A DNA stretch of 64,000 nucleotides from Bacteroidota bacterium. Its GTDB lineage: Bacteria; Bacteroidota; Ignavibacteria; Palsa-1295. The notes beneath the pieces are model-generated. The model searched no databases. It worked only from the letters and a program-made list of their open reading frames with translations, and was not told the DNA's origin. A program made the position numbers and the translations under genes. The stretch lies in contig JAUZNX010000004.1 of the NCBI GenBank assembly GCA_030706745.1, positions 154,152 through 218,151 of the forward strand, read 5' to 3'. Shown piece after piece: positions 9,624 through 18,461 of this stretch (position 1 is the first letter of the stretch; each line of letters opens with the position of its first letter).

Positions 9624-11089
9624 CCCCGCGCAAGGAACTCGTGCTGCTCATCATCGGCGATTTTATCGCCCTGAATGCCGCGTGGGCAATATTCTTTTGG
9701 CTCCGAGTGGATTCTGGCTGGTTCGTTTTTCGGCATGCGGCACCAACGGATGTTTCGCCTTCGCTTCTGCCGATCACGTCGCTCGAGATTTATCTGTTCT
9801 GGATGGCCATGTTCCTCATCTTCGGACTCTATCGGCCCTGGTACGTGCGGCCACCGTTCGATGAAATTGTGACGCTGCTAAAGACACTCGGGGTTGGGAC
9901 CATCATACTTTCGTTAATCATATGGTGGGATTCATCAGACACGTCGGGTCTCGCCTCGAACGATCCACGTGTGTTGGGCTTGACCTACTGGTGTATCACT
10001 GCCTCACTTTGCGTGTCTATCCGATTGTTGATTCGCCACGGACAACGACGTCTTTTGGAATCCGGAGTAGGCCGGCGACCATCCATTATCGTTGGTGAAC
10101 CGGAGATGGTCAGGCAGTTGGCTGGACAGATTGCACATTACCCACGGCTCGGTTACGAGATCATTGGTTTTGTCAATTCGTCTTCCGAAGCGGGAGCCAA
10201 GATCCCGGCGTTGACCATTCAACAGCGCAATGGCAAGCCCATGCCGACGAAGGAAGTCCCACTGCTTGGCACGACCGAGGAATTGGAGTCCGTAATCGAA
10301 GCTTGTCATCCGAAAGAAATATTGATCGCGCTCGGCACAAACGAGCATGACAAATTGATCGACCTCATTTCGCGTGCCTCACACTCGAATGTCGGACTCA
10401 AGATCGTGCCCGATCTCTATGACATTGTTTCAGGACAGGCGCGTACCCGCGAGATCTACGGCTTCCCGCTTATTGACATCAACCCGGTACTGCTAAGTCC
10501 GTGGGAGGAATCGGCGAAGCGAATGTTGGATGTGAGCGTGAGTGCTCTGATTCTTGCGGTGGGCACACCAGTTTGGCTTCTAATCGCCGCATCGATCCGG
10601 CTGAGTTCGTCCGGACCCATTATTTATACGCAGGAGCGGCTCGGAAAGGATGGCAGGAGATTCCACATCTTCAAATTTCGGTCGATGTACCTTGACGCCG
10701 AAAGCGGCGGGCCGCAATGGGCATCGAAGAACGATCCACGTGTAACACCGCTTGGTCGATTCTTGCGCAAATCTCACCTGGATGAAGTGCCGCAACTCTG
10801 GAACGTGCTGAAGGGAGATATGTCTCTTGTTGGTCCGCGGCCAGAGCGCGAGTTTTTTGTCAAGCAGTTACTGCGGGAGGTACCATATTACGAGCGGCGG
10901 CAGAAAGTCCGCCCCGGAGTGACCGGACTTTATCAAACCGCGGTTCATAAATATGATGAGAACATTGAGGACGTTAAGCAGAAGGTCAAGTACGATCTAA
11001 TGTACATCGAGTCGATGTCGTTTCGTCTCGATGTGAAGATCCTCCTTCGGACGGTTTACATGATGATGCGTGGAAAGGGACAGGCATGA
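9620..11089 (+). CDS. Exopolysaccharide polyprenyl glycosylphosphotransferase (WcaJ/WbaP type)
   Basis: A 489-residue initiating transferase that moves a sugar-1-phosphate to undecaprenyl phosphate. It has the full family architecture: four or five N-terminal helices, a Rossmann-like CoA-binding-type domain (GVGRRPSIIVGEPEM, then a ...EIIGFV... strand), and the C-terminal bacterial sugar transferase domain from about residue 298. That domain contains KRMLDVSVSAL, FKFRSMYLDAE, DPRVTPLGRFLRKSHLDEVP, QLWNVLKGDMSLVGPRPE and RPGVTGLY, all intact. The start is taken as GTG 9620, supported by GGGAGG at 9604-9609 and a four-base overlap with the preceding stop. It is the only intact initiating enzyme in the window; compare the degenerate copy fused in 13935-15983. 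Confidence 0.93.
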   Translation: MTPRKELVLLIIGDFIALNAAWAIFFWLRVDSGWFVFRHAAPTDVSPSLLPITSLEIYLFWMAMFLIFGLYRPWYVRPPFDEIVTLLKTLGVGTIILSLIIWWDSSDTSGLASNDPRVLGLTYWCITASLCVSIRLLIRHGQRRLLESGVGRRPSIIVGEPEMVRQLAGQIAHYPRLGYEIIGFVNSSSEAGAKIPALTIQQRNGKPMPTKEVPLLGTTEELESVIEACHPKEILIALGTNEHDKLIDLISRASHSNVGLKIVPDLYDIVSGQARTREIYGFPLIDINPVLLSPWEESAKRMLDVSVSALILAVGTPVWLLIAASIRLSSSGPIIYTQERLGKDGRRFHIFKFRSMYLDAESGGPQWASKNDPRVTPLGRFLRKSHLDEVPQLWNVLKGDMSLVGPRPEREFFVKQLLREVPYYERRQKVRPGVTGLYQTAVHKYDENIEDVKQKVKYDLMYIESMSFRLDVKILLRTVYMMMRGKGQA

Positions 11090-12036
11090 TCACAGCCTCG
11101 AACCCCCGTATTGGAATTATCCTCATTAATCTGAATGCTTATGAGGATACAGCATTGTGCCTTCAGTCACTCGAATCACTCACGTACTCGAATACGGAGC
11201 TCATTTTGGTCGATAATGGCTCTCGCGACGGTTCCGGCGCGAAACTTCGAGCAGAATTTCCGAGTGTCACGCACATTCGCTCCGAGACCAATCTTGGATT
11301 CACCGGCGGGAATAACCTTGGCATTACGCATGCCCTCGATACCGGCTGTGAGCATGTGCTGCTATTGAACAACGATACGATCGTGACACCTGGCTTTCTC
11401 GAACCATTGCTCGCACGACTTGAGTCAGAACCACGGATCGCAGCGGTGAGTGGCAAAATCTACTATACGAAAGCCGCACAGAACGGACGTTCCGATATTC
11501 TGTGGTATGCTGGCTCATTCCGCAAATGGTGGATGGGTTTTAGCCATTTTGGGATTGACGAGGCCGACCGAGGACTCTATGACAAACCGATGGAGGTACC
11601 ATATGCGTCCGGCTGTGAAATGCTGCTTCGTGGTACCGCGGTCCGGAGAGTTGGCCTTCTTTCAGATGATTATTTTGCCTACTGGGAGGAATCGGATTGG
11701 TGCGAGCGGGCCCGGAAGGCGGGATTTATAGCTTTTTATGAGCCGGCAAGCACGATTTACCACAACTATCGGAGTGGCGATCCGGGCAACGAATCACCGA
11801 TTCATAATTATCTCCATTGCCGAAACGGATTTATCTTCGCCAGTGTCCATGAGCATGGCTTTGGACGACTCAAATTTTGGTTACTCTTCCCGCTCGAATT
11901 AATCTATCGTAGCTTATGGGACATTCGGCGGAAAAATATCCGTGCCGGATGGGCAACCCTTTGGGGCGTTTATGATTTCTTACGAGGCTACCGTGGCGAG
12001 CAGCGGCTTCGGGAGCGGGGTCTTATTCAATCTTAA
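11086..12036 (+). CDS. Family 2 glycosyltransferase (rhamnosyltransferase-like)
   Basis: A 316-residue GT2 with DNGSRDGS at 43-50, the [11 protein letters not shown] segment typical of WbbL/RfbF-like rhamnosyltransferases, a DxD-equivalent NND at 95-97, [10 protein letters not shown] and the [16 protein letters not shown] catalytic-base region. A hydrophobic C-terminal segment probably lies against the membrane. The start overlaps the glycosylphosphotransferase stop (ATGA at 11086-11089), so it may act early in repeat-unit assembly. Rhamnose as donor is only a family tendency. Confidence 0.85.
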   Translation: MITASNPRIGIILINLNAYEDTALCLQSLESLTYSNTELILVDNGSRDGSGAKLRAEFPSVTHIRSETNLGFTGGNNLGITHALDTGCEHVLLLNNDTIVTPGFLEPLLARLESEPRIAAVSGKIYYTKAAQNGRSDILWYAGSFRKWWMGFSHFGIDEADRGLYDKPMEVPYASGCEMLLRGTAVRRVGLLSDDYFAYWEESDWCERARKAGFIAFYEPASTIYHNYRSGDPGNESPIHNYLHCRNGFIFASVHEHGFGRLKFWLLFPLELIYRSLWDIRRKNIRAGWATLWGVYDFLRGYRGEQRLRERGLIQS

Positions 12037-12043
12037 TTTCGAA

Positions 12044-12048
12044 AGAGG
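12044..12048 (+). promoter_or_regulatory. Shine-Dalgarno that sets a TTG start
   Basis: AGAGG lies 7 bases before the TTG at 12056. This favours that start over the in-frame ATG at 11942, which would overlap the previous gene by 95 bases and add a non-homologous leader. Confidence 0.55.
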
Positions 12049-12055
12049 CAATAGC

Positions 12056-13201
12056 TTGGAAGCAGAAGTTCTTACCAGACCGATCCAAATGGTCGATGTT
12101 TTGGGTCAGTACCATCGTTATCAGGACGAGATCGACCGTGCGATTCTCGAAGTCGTGCGGAGCGGCAAATACATCAATGGGCCATACGTCGCGCGATTCG
12201 AGCGTGCCATGGAGAGCTATCTTGGTGTGAAGCATGCGATTGCCTGTGCCTCGGGTACCGACGCATTGCAGCTAACCCTGATGGCCATCGATCTCAAACC
12301 GGGCGACGAGGTTATCACAACACCCTTTACTTTTGCCGCGACAGCAGAAACGATCGTGCTGCTTGGAGGCGTCCCTATCTATATTGACATCGATCCTGTG
12401 ACATTTAATATCGATGTCGAAACGATCGAGTCAAGGATCACTTCGCGGACCCGCGCGATCGTTCCAGTTCATCTCTTTGGGCAACCGGCGAATATGACGC
12501 GAATCCAGGAAATTGCGCGCAAGCATCGTCTGGTCGTAATCGAGGACGCTGCACAGGCCGTTGGAGCCTTGTGGGAAGGCAAGAAGGTGTGTGGGATTGG
12601 CGACATGGCCGCGATCTCGTTCTATCCGTCTAAGAATCTTGGAGCCTTCGGCGACGCCGGCATGGTCACAACGAATGATGACAAATACGCCCACGCCGTT
12701 CGCACGATTGCGAATCATGGATCCGAACGAGCGTATTATCATGATCGTCTCGGCGTAAATTCCCGCCTTGATGCCATCCAGGCTGCTATCCTAAATGTAA
12801 AGCTGCAATATTTAGATGAGTGGAATTGTACTCGTGCAGAAGCCGCTGCAAGCTACAGCAGTCTGTTCGCGGGATATTCAGAATTCTTGACCATACCGGA
12901 GGTTGACTCCCGTGCCACGCCAATATGGCATCAGTATTCGATCATACTCAAGGGCGCACGCGAACATGTGACGGAGTATTTGAAGCGCGCGCATGTGCCG
13001 TTCAATGTTTATTATCCCGTGCCGCTTCACCTGCAGAAGGCATACGGTGAGGGCAAGCTTGGTGATTTTCCTCACACAGAATATGCCGCCTCGCATATTC
13101 TTTCGCTCCCAATGCATTCCGAGCTGACGAGCGAGGACGTCGAGTATATCGCAGGAGAAGTCATCGCGGGCCTCATGATCGCCAACGATCAACAAGCATA
13201 A
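12056..13201 (+). CDS. DegT/DnrJ/EryC1/StrS family sugar aminotransferase
   Basis: A 381-residue PLP-dependent aminotransferase acting on nucleotide-linked keto-sugars. The N-terminal [17 protein letters not shown] matches the family's MVDL..QY opening. [11 protein letters not shown] binds the cofactor phosphate, EDAAQAVGA carries the cofactor Asp, and the Schiff-base lysine is K193 in [16 protein letters not shown]. The TTG at 12056 is preferred because AGAGG sits 7 bases upstream. In this cluster it should supply an amino-sugar for the repeat unit. Thirteen bases separate it from the next gene. Confidence 0.92.
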   Translation: MEAEVLTRPIQMVDVLGQYHRYQDEIDRAILEVVRSGKYINGPYVARFERAMESYLGVKHAIACASGTDALQLTLMAIDLKPGDEVITTPFTFAATAETIVLLGGVPIYIDIDPVTFNIDVETIESRITSRTRAIVPVHLFGQPANMTRIQEIARKHRLVVIEDAAQAVGALWEGKKVCGIGDMAAISFYPSKNLGAFGDAGMVTTNDDKYAHAVRTIANHGSERAYYHDRLGVNSRLDAIQAAILNVKLQYLDEWNCTRAEAAASYSSLFAGYSEFLTIPEVDSRATPIWHQYSIILKGAREHVTEYLKRAHVPFNVYYPVPLHLQKAYGEGKLGDFPHTEYAASHILSLPMHSELTSEDVEYIAGEVIAGLMIANDQQA

Positions 13202-13213
13202 CACCACACAACT

Positions 13214-13957
13214 ATGTCGCGCGCGCTTCTTATCATCCCCACATACAACGAGCACGAGAATATCGCGCGACTTGTCAAGGAGGTCTTCGCCCAGCAGCCG
13301 AACTGCCCGGACGTAGAGCTTAATATCCTTGTCGTCGATGATAATTCTCCAGACGGCACTTCACTGGTCGTCAAAGAACTTCAGGCAGCAGAAGATCCCG
13401 CAAACCGGCATGTCCATTTGCTCTCGCGGCCCGGCAAGATGGGCTTGGGCACCGCATACGTCGACGGCTTTCGATTCGGGCTGGCCGAGGGTTACGATTA
13501 TATTTTCGAGATGGACGCTGATTTTTCGCACGATCCGCGCGAGATCCCTAATTTCCTTCGGGAGATCAAGAATTATGATCTCGTGATTGGCTCGCGATAT
13601 ATACCCGGCGCACGAGTGGACAATTGGCCACGACGAAGACTATTGCTTTCCTATAATGCGAACGTCTATGCGCGCGTAATCACGGGAATTCCGGTCAAAG
13701 ACGCGACTGGAGGGTTCAAGTGTTTTCGCCGAAAGGTCCTGGAGGCCATCGATCTTGGCGATATCCGGTCGAACGGGTACGCATTTCAGATTGAGATGAA
13801 CTTCCGGGCGTGGCGGAAAGGGTTTCGGATCAAGGAAATTCCAATCACATTTGTCGATCGCAATGCTGGGTCGAGCAAGATGAGCCGTGCGATTGTCCGC
13901 GAGGCGGTCGGGATGGTCTGGAAGTTGAAAGCACGTGCCATCGCAGGCGAATTATAA
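13214..13957 (+). CDS. Polyprenol-phosphate mannosyltransferase (DPM1-like GT2)
   Basis: A 247-residue soluble GT2 of the DPM1 group: IIPTYNEHENI, VVDDNSPDGT (42-50), KMGLGTAYVDGFRFGL, the metal-binding EMDADFSHDP (99-108), GSRYIPG, KDATGGFKCFRR and the C-terminal VDRNAGSSKMS are all characteristic. It would make a polyprenyl-phosphate mannose (or related hexose) donor for membrane GT-C enzymes; the polytopic protein at 5596-7200 is a possible user. It has no C-terminal helices, so it is the short form. The next gene's ATG lies inside its last codons. Confidence 0.9.
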   Translation: MSRALLIIPTYNEHENIARLVKEVFAQQPNCPDVELNILVVDDNSPDGTSLVVKELQAAEDPANRHVHLLSRPGKMGLGTAYVDGFRFGLAEGYDYIFEMDADFSHDPREIPNFLREIKNYDLVIGSRYIPGARVDNWPRRRLLLSYNANVYARVITGIPVKDATGGFKCFRRKVLEAIDLGDIRSNGYAFQIEMNFRAWRKGFRIKEIPITFVDRNAGSSKMSRAIVREAVGMVWKLKARAIAGEL

Positions 13958-15983
13958 CACTGTGGATCTTTCCATCATCATCGTCAGCTACAACGTCAAG
14001 GAGTTTCTCCGTGGCGCGATTGTGAGCGTCCAGCGCGCGCTAGCGGCCGGCGAAGTATCGGGAGAGATCATCATTGTTGATAATGCCTCTACGGACCGTA
14101 GCGTGGAAATGGTCCGGCAGGATTTTCCAGATGTTCGCCTCTTCGCGCTCGAAGAGAACCTCGGCTTCGGCCGCGCGAACAATCTGGCAATGCGGAATGC
14201 TCGCGGCGAACAATTTCTTCTCCTGAATCCAGATACCGTCGTTGGGGAAGACACGCTTCGTGTCATGCTCGAGTTTATGCGTGCACATCCGGATGCAGGA
14301 CTTGCAGGATGCAAATTGCTCAATAGCGACGGGTCTTTCCAAATCAGTTGCCGCCGTGGCTTCCCAACTCCCTGGGCGAGTTTTGCGAAGCTATTTGGCC
14401 TCTCGCGGCTGATGCCAAACTCCAAATTGGTCGCCAGGTATAATCTTACATATCTTCCAATCGATCAGACCTATGAGGTGGATGCGCTCAGCGGTGCTTT
14501 CATCGTGATGACGCGAGCAGCCTTCGAAGCAACCAGGGGTTTCGACGAAGACTACTTCATGTATGGCGAAGACCTTGACCTGTGCTATCGTGCCAAGCAG
14601 GCCGGGTTCAATGTCTATTATGTACATAATACTGCCACGGTCCACTTCCAAGGCGAGTCTTCCAGACGAAGCTCGATGAATGAGGTCGCTGTCTTTTATG
14701 AGGCGATGCATATCTTCGTCAAGAAGAACTATCCGAAGTCCATACTCTTTCAGGCATTGTTGCGAATGGGCATTGCCGTTCGAACGAGCCTTGCATTTGT
14801 TCAGAAGTTTCGAGGGGCTGTACTGTTTGTCGCACTCGATTTCATTGCAGTCGCACTTGGCGTAGTCATCGCTTGCCAGCTCTTGCTTGGTGATTGGCTT
14901 GCGTTGCCGGCACGTGATTATCCCTATGCATTACTGTTGCCGCCATTGATTGCGGTGATCTTGATTGCAGCGCTTCGCGGATACAATCATGCAGAACGCC
15001 GGAGCTCCCGTCAGGTTGTGCTTGCCATGCCGGCGATGCTTATCAGCTTTTCCTCACTCACTTATTTTTTTAAGGAGTATCCCGCAAGCCGGGCCATCGT
15101 ACTTGCGGTGACGGTCACAGCGAGTCTTCTCTTGCTCACCAGCCGTTTGGCGATGCGACTCATCGATCGAATTCGCTGGGGTGGCGCGCAGTCTGCCAGC
15201 CCGATGATGCGACGTACGATCATCATCGGCACGAATGAGGAAGCTCGGCGCATTGCTGGCTTGCTCAAGCGGACGGAATTCCTTCGTCGATATGATGTGA
15301 TCGGATTCATCGATCGCTCGCTTGAATCGCTTGGTGATGAGCTGTTGCCAGGAATTGCGATCCGCGGCGATGTCAACATGCTCCCCCGATTGGTGCGCGA
15401 CGAGCGAATTCAAGAGGTGATTTTCGCGAGCGACACGCTATCCCATACCGCTATGCTCGAAACGATGCAACGGGTGGCGAGTGAAGCGCCTGCGACGCGA
15501 GTAAATTTCAATCTCGTGCCATCCGCTACCGATGTACTGATCGGGCGTCAGAAAATTGAATTACTATCCAAGGATCCAAATAGCGGACTGGCACTGATGC
15601 CGGTCGAACTCAATCTTCATCGGATTTCCCACCGTTTGGCCAAACGGCTGCTCGATCTGACCGTCAGCGGACTTGCATTACCTGTGGCAGCGATTCGACT
15701 TCTCATCGTGCCCCGCCACCAAAGTGATTTGGCGACCTGGCGCGAGATTTTTGCTGGTCGGTTGACACTGGTCAGCTTTGCATCGGGTGAGGCTCGCGCC
15801 GCATATTATAGCAAGCCAGGTCTGACAAGCCTTGCGGCTGTCGCTGCGCCTCGGGATGCGCGCGCAGAGGACATCCATCAATTCGATCAGTATTATGCGC
15901 GCAATCACACACTCGGAATGGATTGCGAAATTCTGCTAAAAGCCCTCTTGCTGCGGCGCGACCGGGCCTCTCACCCACAATAA
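13935..15983 (+). CDS. Family 2 glycosyltransferase fused to a degenerate glycosylphosphotransferase
   Basis: A 682-residue two-part protein. Residues 1 to about 270 are a complete rhamnosyltransferase-like GT2 (DNASTD at 49-54, NPDTV, GAFIVMTRAAF, YGEDLDLCYRAKQAGF). Then come four transmembrane segments, a Rossmann-like region (RRTIIIGTNEEARRIAG, then YDVIGFIDRS) and a tail starting LAKRLLDLTVSGLALPVA. This second half follows the full glycosylphosphotransferase layout, but the sugar-transferase part lacks the whole catalytic middle: no FKFRSM, no LDE.PQLWNVL. Only worn edges remain (GRLTLVSF, SKPGLTSLA, MDCEILLKALL). I infer that the GT2 is active and the rest is a pseudoenzyme membrane scaffold. 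ATG 13935 overlaps the previous gene by 23 bases; GTG 13962 is an alternative. Confidence 0.85.
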   Translation: MPSQANYNTVDLSIIIVSYNVKEFLRGAIVSVQRALAAGEVSGEIIIVDNASTDRSVEMVRQDFPDVRLFALEENLGFGRANNLAMRNARGEQFLLLNPDTVVGEDTLRVMLEFMRAHPDAGLAGCKLLNSDGSFQISCRRGFPTPWASFAKLFGLSRLMPNSKLVARYNLTYLPIDQTYEVDALSGAFIVMTRAAFEATRGFDEDYFMYGEDLDLCYRAKQAGFNVYYVHNTATVHFQGESSRRSSMNEVAVFYEAMHIFVKKNYPKSILFQALLRMGIAVRTSLAFVQKFRGAVLFVALDFIAVALGVVIACQLLLGDWLALPARDYPYALLLPPLIAVILIAALRGYNHAERRSSRQVVLAMPAMLISFSSLTYFFKEYPASRAIVLAVTVTASLLLLTSRLAMRLIDRIRWGGAQSASPMMRRTIIIGTNEEARRIAGLLKRTEFLRRYDVIGFIDRSLESLGDELLPGIAIRGDVNMLPRLVRDERIQEVIFASDTLSHTAMLETMQRVASEAPATRVNFNLVPSATDVLIGRQKIELLSKDPNSGLALMPVELNLHRISHRLAKRLLDLTVSGLALPVAAIRLLIVPRHQSDLATWREIFAGRLTLVSFASGEARAAYYSKPGLTSLAAVAAPRDARAEDIHQFDQYYARNHTLGMDCEILLKALLLRRDRASHPQ

Positions 15984-15992
15984 CCTACGACT

Positions 15993-17024
15993 ATGGCGAA
16001 GATCGTACTCGAATTTGAAAAACCGATCGAAGAACTCGAGCAGAAACTCGAGGAAATGCGTAGCCTTTCCGAAACGGTCGATCTCACTAGTGAGATTGCC
16101 GCAATGTCCGCTAAAGTTGAAGAGCTGCGGTCGGAGATTTACCAGAACCTCACGCGCTGGCAACGCGTCCAGCTCGCACGTCATCCGGACCGGCCATATT
16201 CCCTCGATTATATCATGGCGTTGAGCCCAGATTTTGTCGAATTGCATGGAGATCGCTCTGTCCGGGACGACCCGGCAATCGTGGGTGGTTTTGGTACGCT
16301 TGACGAAATTGGGAGCGTCCTTTGGATCGGACATCAGAAAGGCCGAGACACAAAGCAAAATGTTTATCGGAATTTCGGCATGCCGAATCCGGAAGGATAT
16401 CGAAAGGCACTTCGCTTGATGAAGCTGGCGGAAAAATTTGGCAAGCCCGTCATTACGCTGCTGGATACACCTGGCGCATTTCCAGGAATCGAGGCTGAGG
16501 AACGGGGACAAGCCGAGGCAATTGCGCGCAATCTCTTCGAGATGGCCCGCCTGAAAGTCCCTATTATTGTTGTCATCATCGGTGAAGGCGCCTCCGGAGG
16601 GGCGCTTGGGATCGGACTTGGCGATCGCATTTTGATGATGGAAAATGCGTGGTACAGCGTGATCTCACCTGAAAGTTGCTCTTCCATTCTTTGGCGTAGT
16701 TGGGACTATAAGGAGCAGGCCGCTGAAGCGCTCAAGCTCACGGCCATCGACATGCTCTCGCAAGGGATAATCGATCGCATTATTCCAGAGCCATTGGGTG
16801 GGGCGCATCGCGCTCCAGAAACGGTCTTTCAATCGCTTAAGGAGATTTTGATCGAGGAAATCTCTGCATTGCACGAGGTACAGCGCTTCGGGACAGCATC
16901 GAATCTCGAACGGCGCACTGAGAAGTTCGGCTGCATGGGGGTCTGGCAAGAGGAAGCTGAGGTCCTGCCAGAGACAATGCTTGCGGGTATGTCGGAAGGG
17001 TCTTCGTTGACATCGGCTAACTGA
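15993..17024 (+). CDS. accA: Acetyl-CoA carboxylase carboxyltransferase subunit alpha
   Basis: A 343-residue crotonase-fold subunit that, with AccD, transfers carboxyl from biotin to acetyl-CoA to give malonyl-CoA in fatty-acid synthesis. The N-terminal coiled-coil helix ([15 protein letters not shown]) and [16 protein letters not shown] are typical of AccA. The oxyanion and CoA-binding segments [40 protein letters not shown] and [18 protein letters not shown] are intact. Length is normal. accD is not in the window. The gene starts 9 bases after the polysaccharide fusion gene and may be read from the same transcript. Confidence 0.97.
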   Translation: MAKIVLEFEKPIEELEQKLEEMRSLSETVDLTSEIAAMSAKVEELRSEIYQNLTRWQRVQLARHPDRPYSLDYIMALSPDFVELHGDRSVRDDPAIVGGFGTLDEIGSVLWIGHQKGRDTKQNVYRNFGMPNPEGYRKALRLMKLAEKFGKPVITLLDTPGAFPGIEAEERGQAEAIARNLFEMARLKVPIIVVIIGEGASGGALGIGLGDRILMMENAWYSVISPESCSSILWRSWDYKEQAAEALKLTAIDMLSQGIIDRIIPEPLGGAHRAPETVFQSLKEILIEEISALHEVQRFGTASNLERRTEKFGCMGVWQEEAEVLPETMLAGMSEGSSLTSAN

Positions 17025-17031
17025 TGTTGGG

Positions 17032-17511
17032 ATGACTATCCTGTTACTTCTCATCGCAGGCTTTGCGTTTGTTGCCGTGGTGATTTTTTCCTCCACGGCT
17101 TTTGGAAGGCGGGGGACTCCCACGGCGGACCGAATGGATCTTGCTGCACGCATTTGTGAAGCCTCTGCTCGAGATGCCTTCAGTATAGAACTGGATTATA
17201 GCATCGAGAGTCTTCCTTTGCTCGATAATTTGATTGAGCGCGGCTTCGCAAGTGGGTCTGGTGCAACAGACGATACGAAACTCGTCCTCGCTGCCTATGT
17301 GGGGCAGGTGTTCGTCCGAGCAGGAAAGGCAATATGGCAGGAGGCTCGAGACGATTCGAATCCGCGATTATTGATGCGAGATAATCAGGAAGTTGTGTCG
17401 CCGTTCGAAATCATTAATCAGAAACTCCAGGCACCTGAGAGCATAAATGTTGCGGCAACTGTACGCGGATTGATTTCAACAATGGAATCGAGCAAGAATG
17501 ATGCGCAGTAA
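17032..17511 (+). CDS. Hypothetical membrane-anchored protein
   Basis: A 159-residue protein with one N-terminal transmembrane helix (about residues 2-23) and a soluble domain that I cannot assign. Around residues 75-115 the pattern LAAYVGQVFVRAGKAIWQ followed by NPRLLMRDNQEVVSPFEIIN recalls small bacterial domains in which a G.W motif sits beside the F.i..K segment, but that is only an impression. It lies 7 bases after accA and overlaps the transporter start by 14 bases, so expression is probably shared. Confidence 0.7.
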   Translation: MTILLLLIAGFAFVAVVIFSSTAFGRRGTPTADRMDLAARICEASARDAFSIELDYSIESLPLLDNLIERGFASGSGATDDTKLVLAAYVGQVFVRAGKAIWQEARDDSNPRLLMRDNQEVVSPFEIINQKLQAPESINVAATVRGLISTMESSKNDAQ

Positions 17512-18454
17512 CTCGCGCAAAGCCCGCCGGCTCCTGCCGATGGCCGCCATCTTCTCGCTCCCGATTGTATGGGGTACGACCTTCGCCATTGTTCAGCGGG
17601 CACTTGGCGACGTGACACCAATGGCCTTCGTCGTCATCCGATTCGGTTTGGCGGGTGCATTCTTTCTCGTGATTTCCAAGCCGGCACGTCGAGGGGCCAA
17701 GTTGCTGCTCATTGCGCAGACTCCACATGAGCGTCGATTTCGCAGGGATATGATTATACTTGGGCTTGCTATTGGTGCGGGCTACATTTTTCAGACAATT
17801 GGTCTTCTGACGACCACCTCCGCTAAGTCGGCTTTTCTCACCTCGACAACGGTCATCTGGACGCCACTCTTAGCGTGGGCGATGGGTCGTGAGCGCCTCA
17901 CGCCGCAACTTCTGGTTGCGGTACTGGCAACAGTTGCGGGTATTTTCTTCCTTACGCAACCACTTCGAGCCGAAGGATTCCTGATCGGGGACGGCCTTTC
18001 ACTTGCTTGCGCTCTGGCGTTTGGTGTCTATATTATCGTGATCGATCGCGCAATGTTGAGGGCCAAAGAATTTGCCGCGGATGAGCATGAGGCATCGATT
18101 ATGGTGACTTCTACTCAAATTATTGCCGGGACGATAATCTTTCTCATCTGTATGCCCTTGATCGAGGTTCCACGCTTTCATGCCACCACCTTTAGCGTCG
18201 GATCGCTCGTTTATACAGGGATTATCGCAACCTGCATGACAGGATATTTGCAGAGCCGCTACCAGCACCATGTGACGCCAACGACGGCCTCGATCATCTA
18301 CATGCTTGAGCCGGTCGTCGCCGCTGCTATCGCTGAAATATTTCTCACTGAACGAATGGGTTTTCTTGAAATGTTGGGCGGAGGGTTAATAATTATTGGT
18401 GTAATAATTGCGCAGGTGAAATTGCCGAATACTCGGGGTTCTACAAAGAGCTAA
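17498..18454 (+). CDS. EamA/DMT-family transporter
   Basis: A 318-residue membrane protein with about ten transmembrane helices in two EamA repeats. First-repeat signature: LPIVWGTTFAIVQRALGDVT and AFVVIRFGLAGAFFLV. Second repeat: VYTGIIATCMTGYLQSRYQH, TPTTASIIYMLEPVVAA and EMLGGGLIIIGVII. Family members export metabolites; the substrate here is unknown. ATG 17498 overlaps the preceding gene by 14 bases, and ATG 17501 is an equally possible start. Confidence 0.88.
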   Translation: MMRSNSRKARRLLPMAAIFSLPIVWGTTFAIVQRALGDVTPMAFVVIRFGLAGAFFLVISKPARRGAKLLLIAQTPHERRFRRDMIILGLAIGAGYIFQTIGLLTTTSAKSAFLTSTTVIWTPLLAWAMGRERLTPQLLVAVLATVAGIFFLTQPLRAEGFLIGDGLSLACALAFGVYIIVIDRAMLRAKEFAADEHEASIMVTSTQIIAGTIIFLICMPLIEVPRFHATTFSVGSLVYTGIIATCMTGYLQSRYQHHVTPTTASIIYMLEPVVAAAIAEIFLTERMGFLEMLGGGLIIIGVIIAQVKLPNTRGSTKS

Positions 18455-18461
18455 ACAAATT

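Noticed and set aside
11942..12055. Upstream start for the DegT-type aminotransferase
   Set aside because: It would overlap the previous gene by 95 bases and add a leader with no family match; AGAGG before TTG 12056 fits better.
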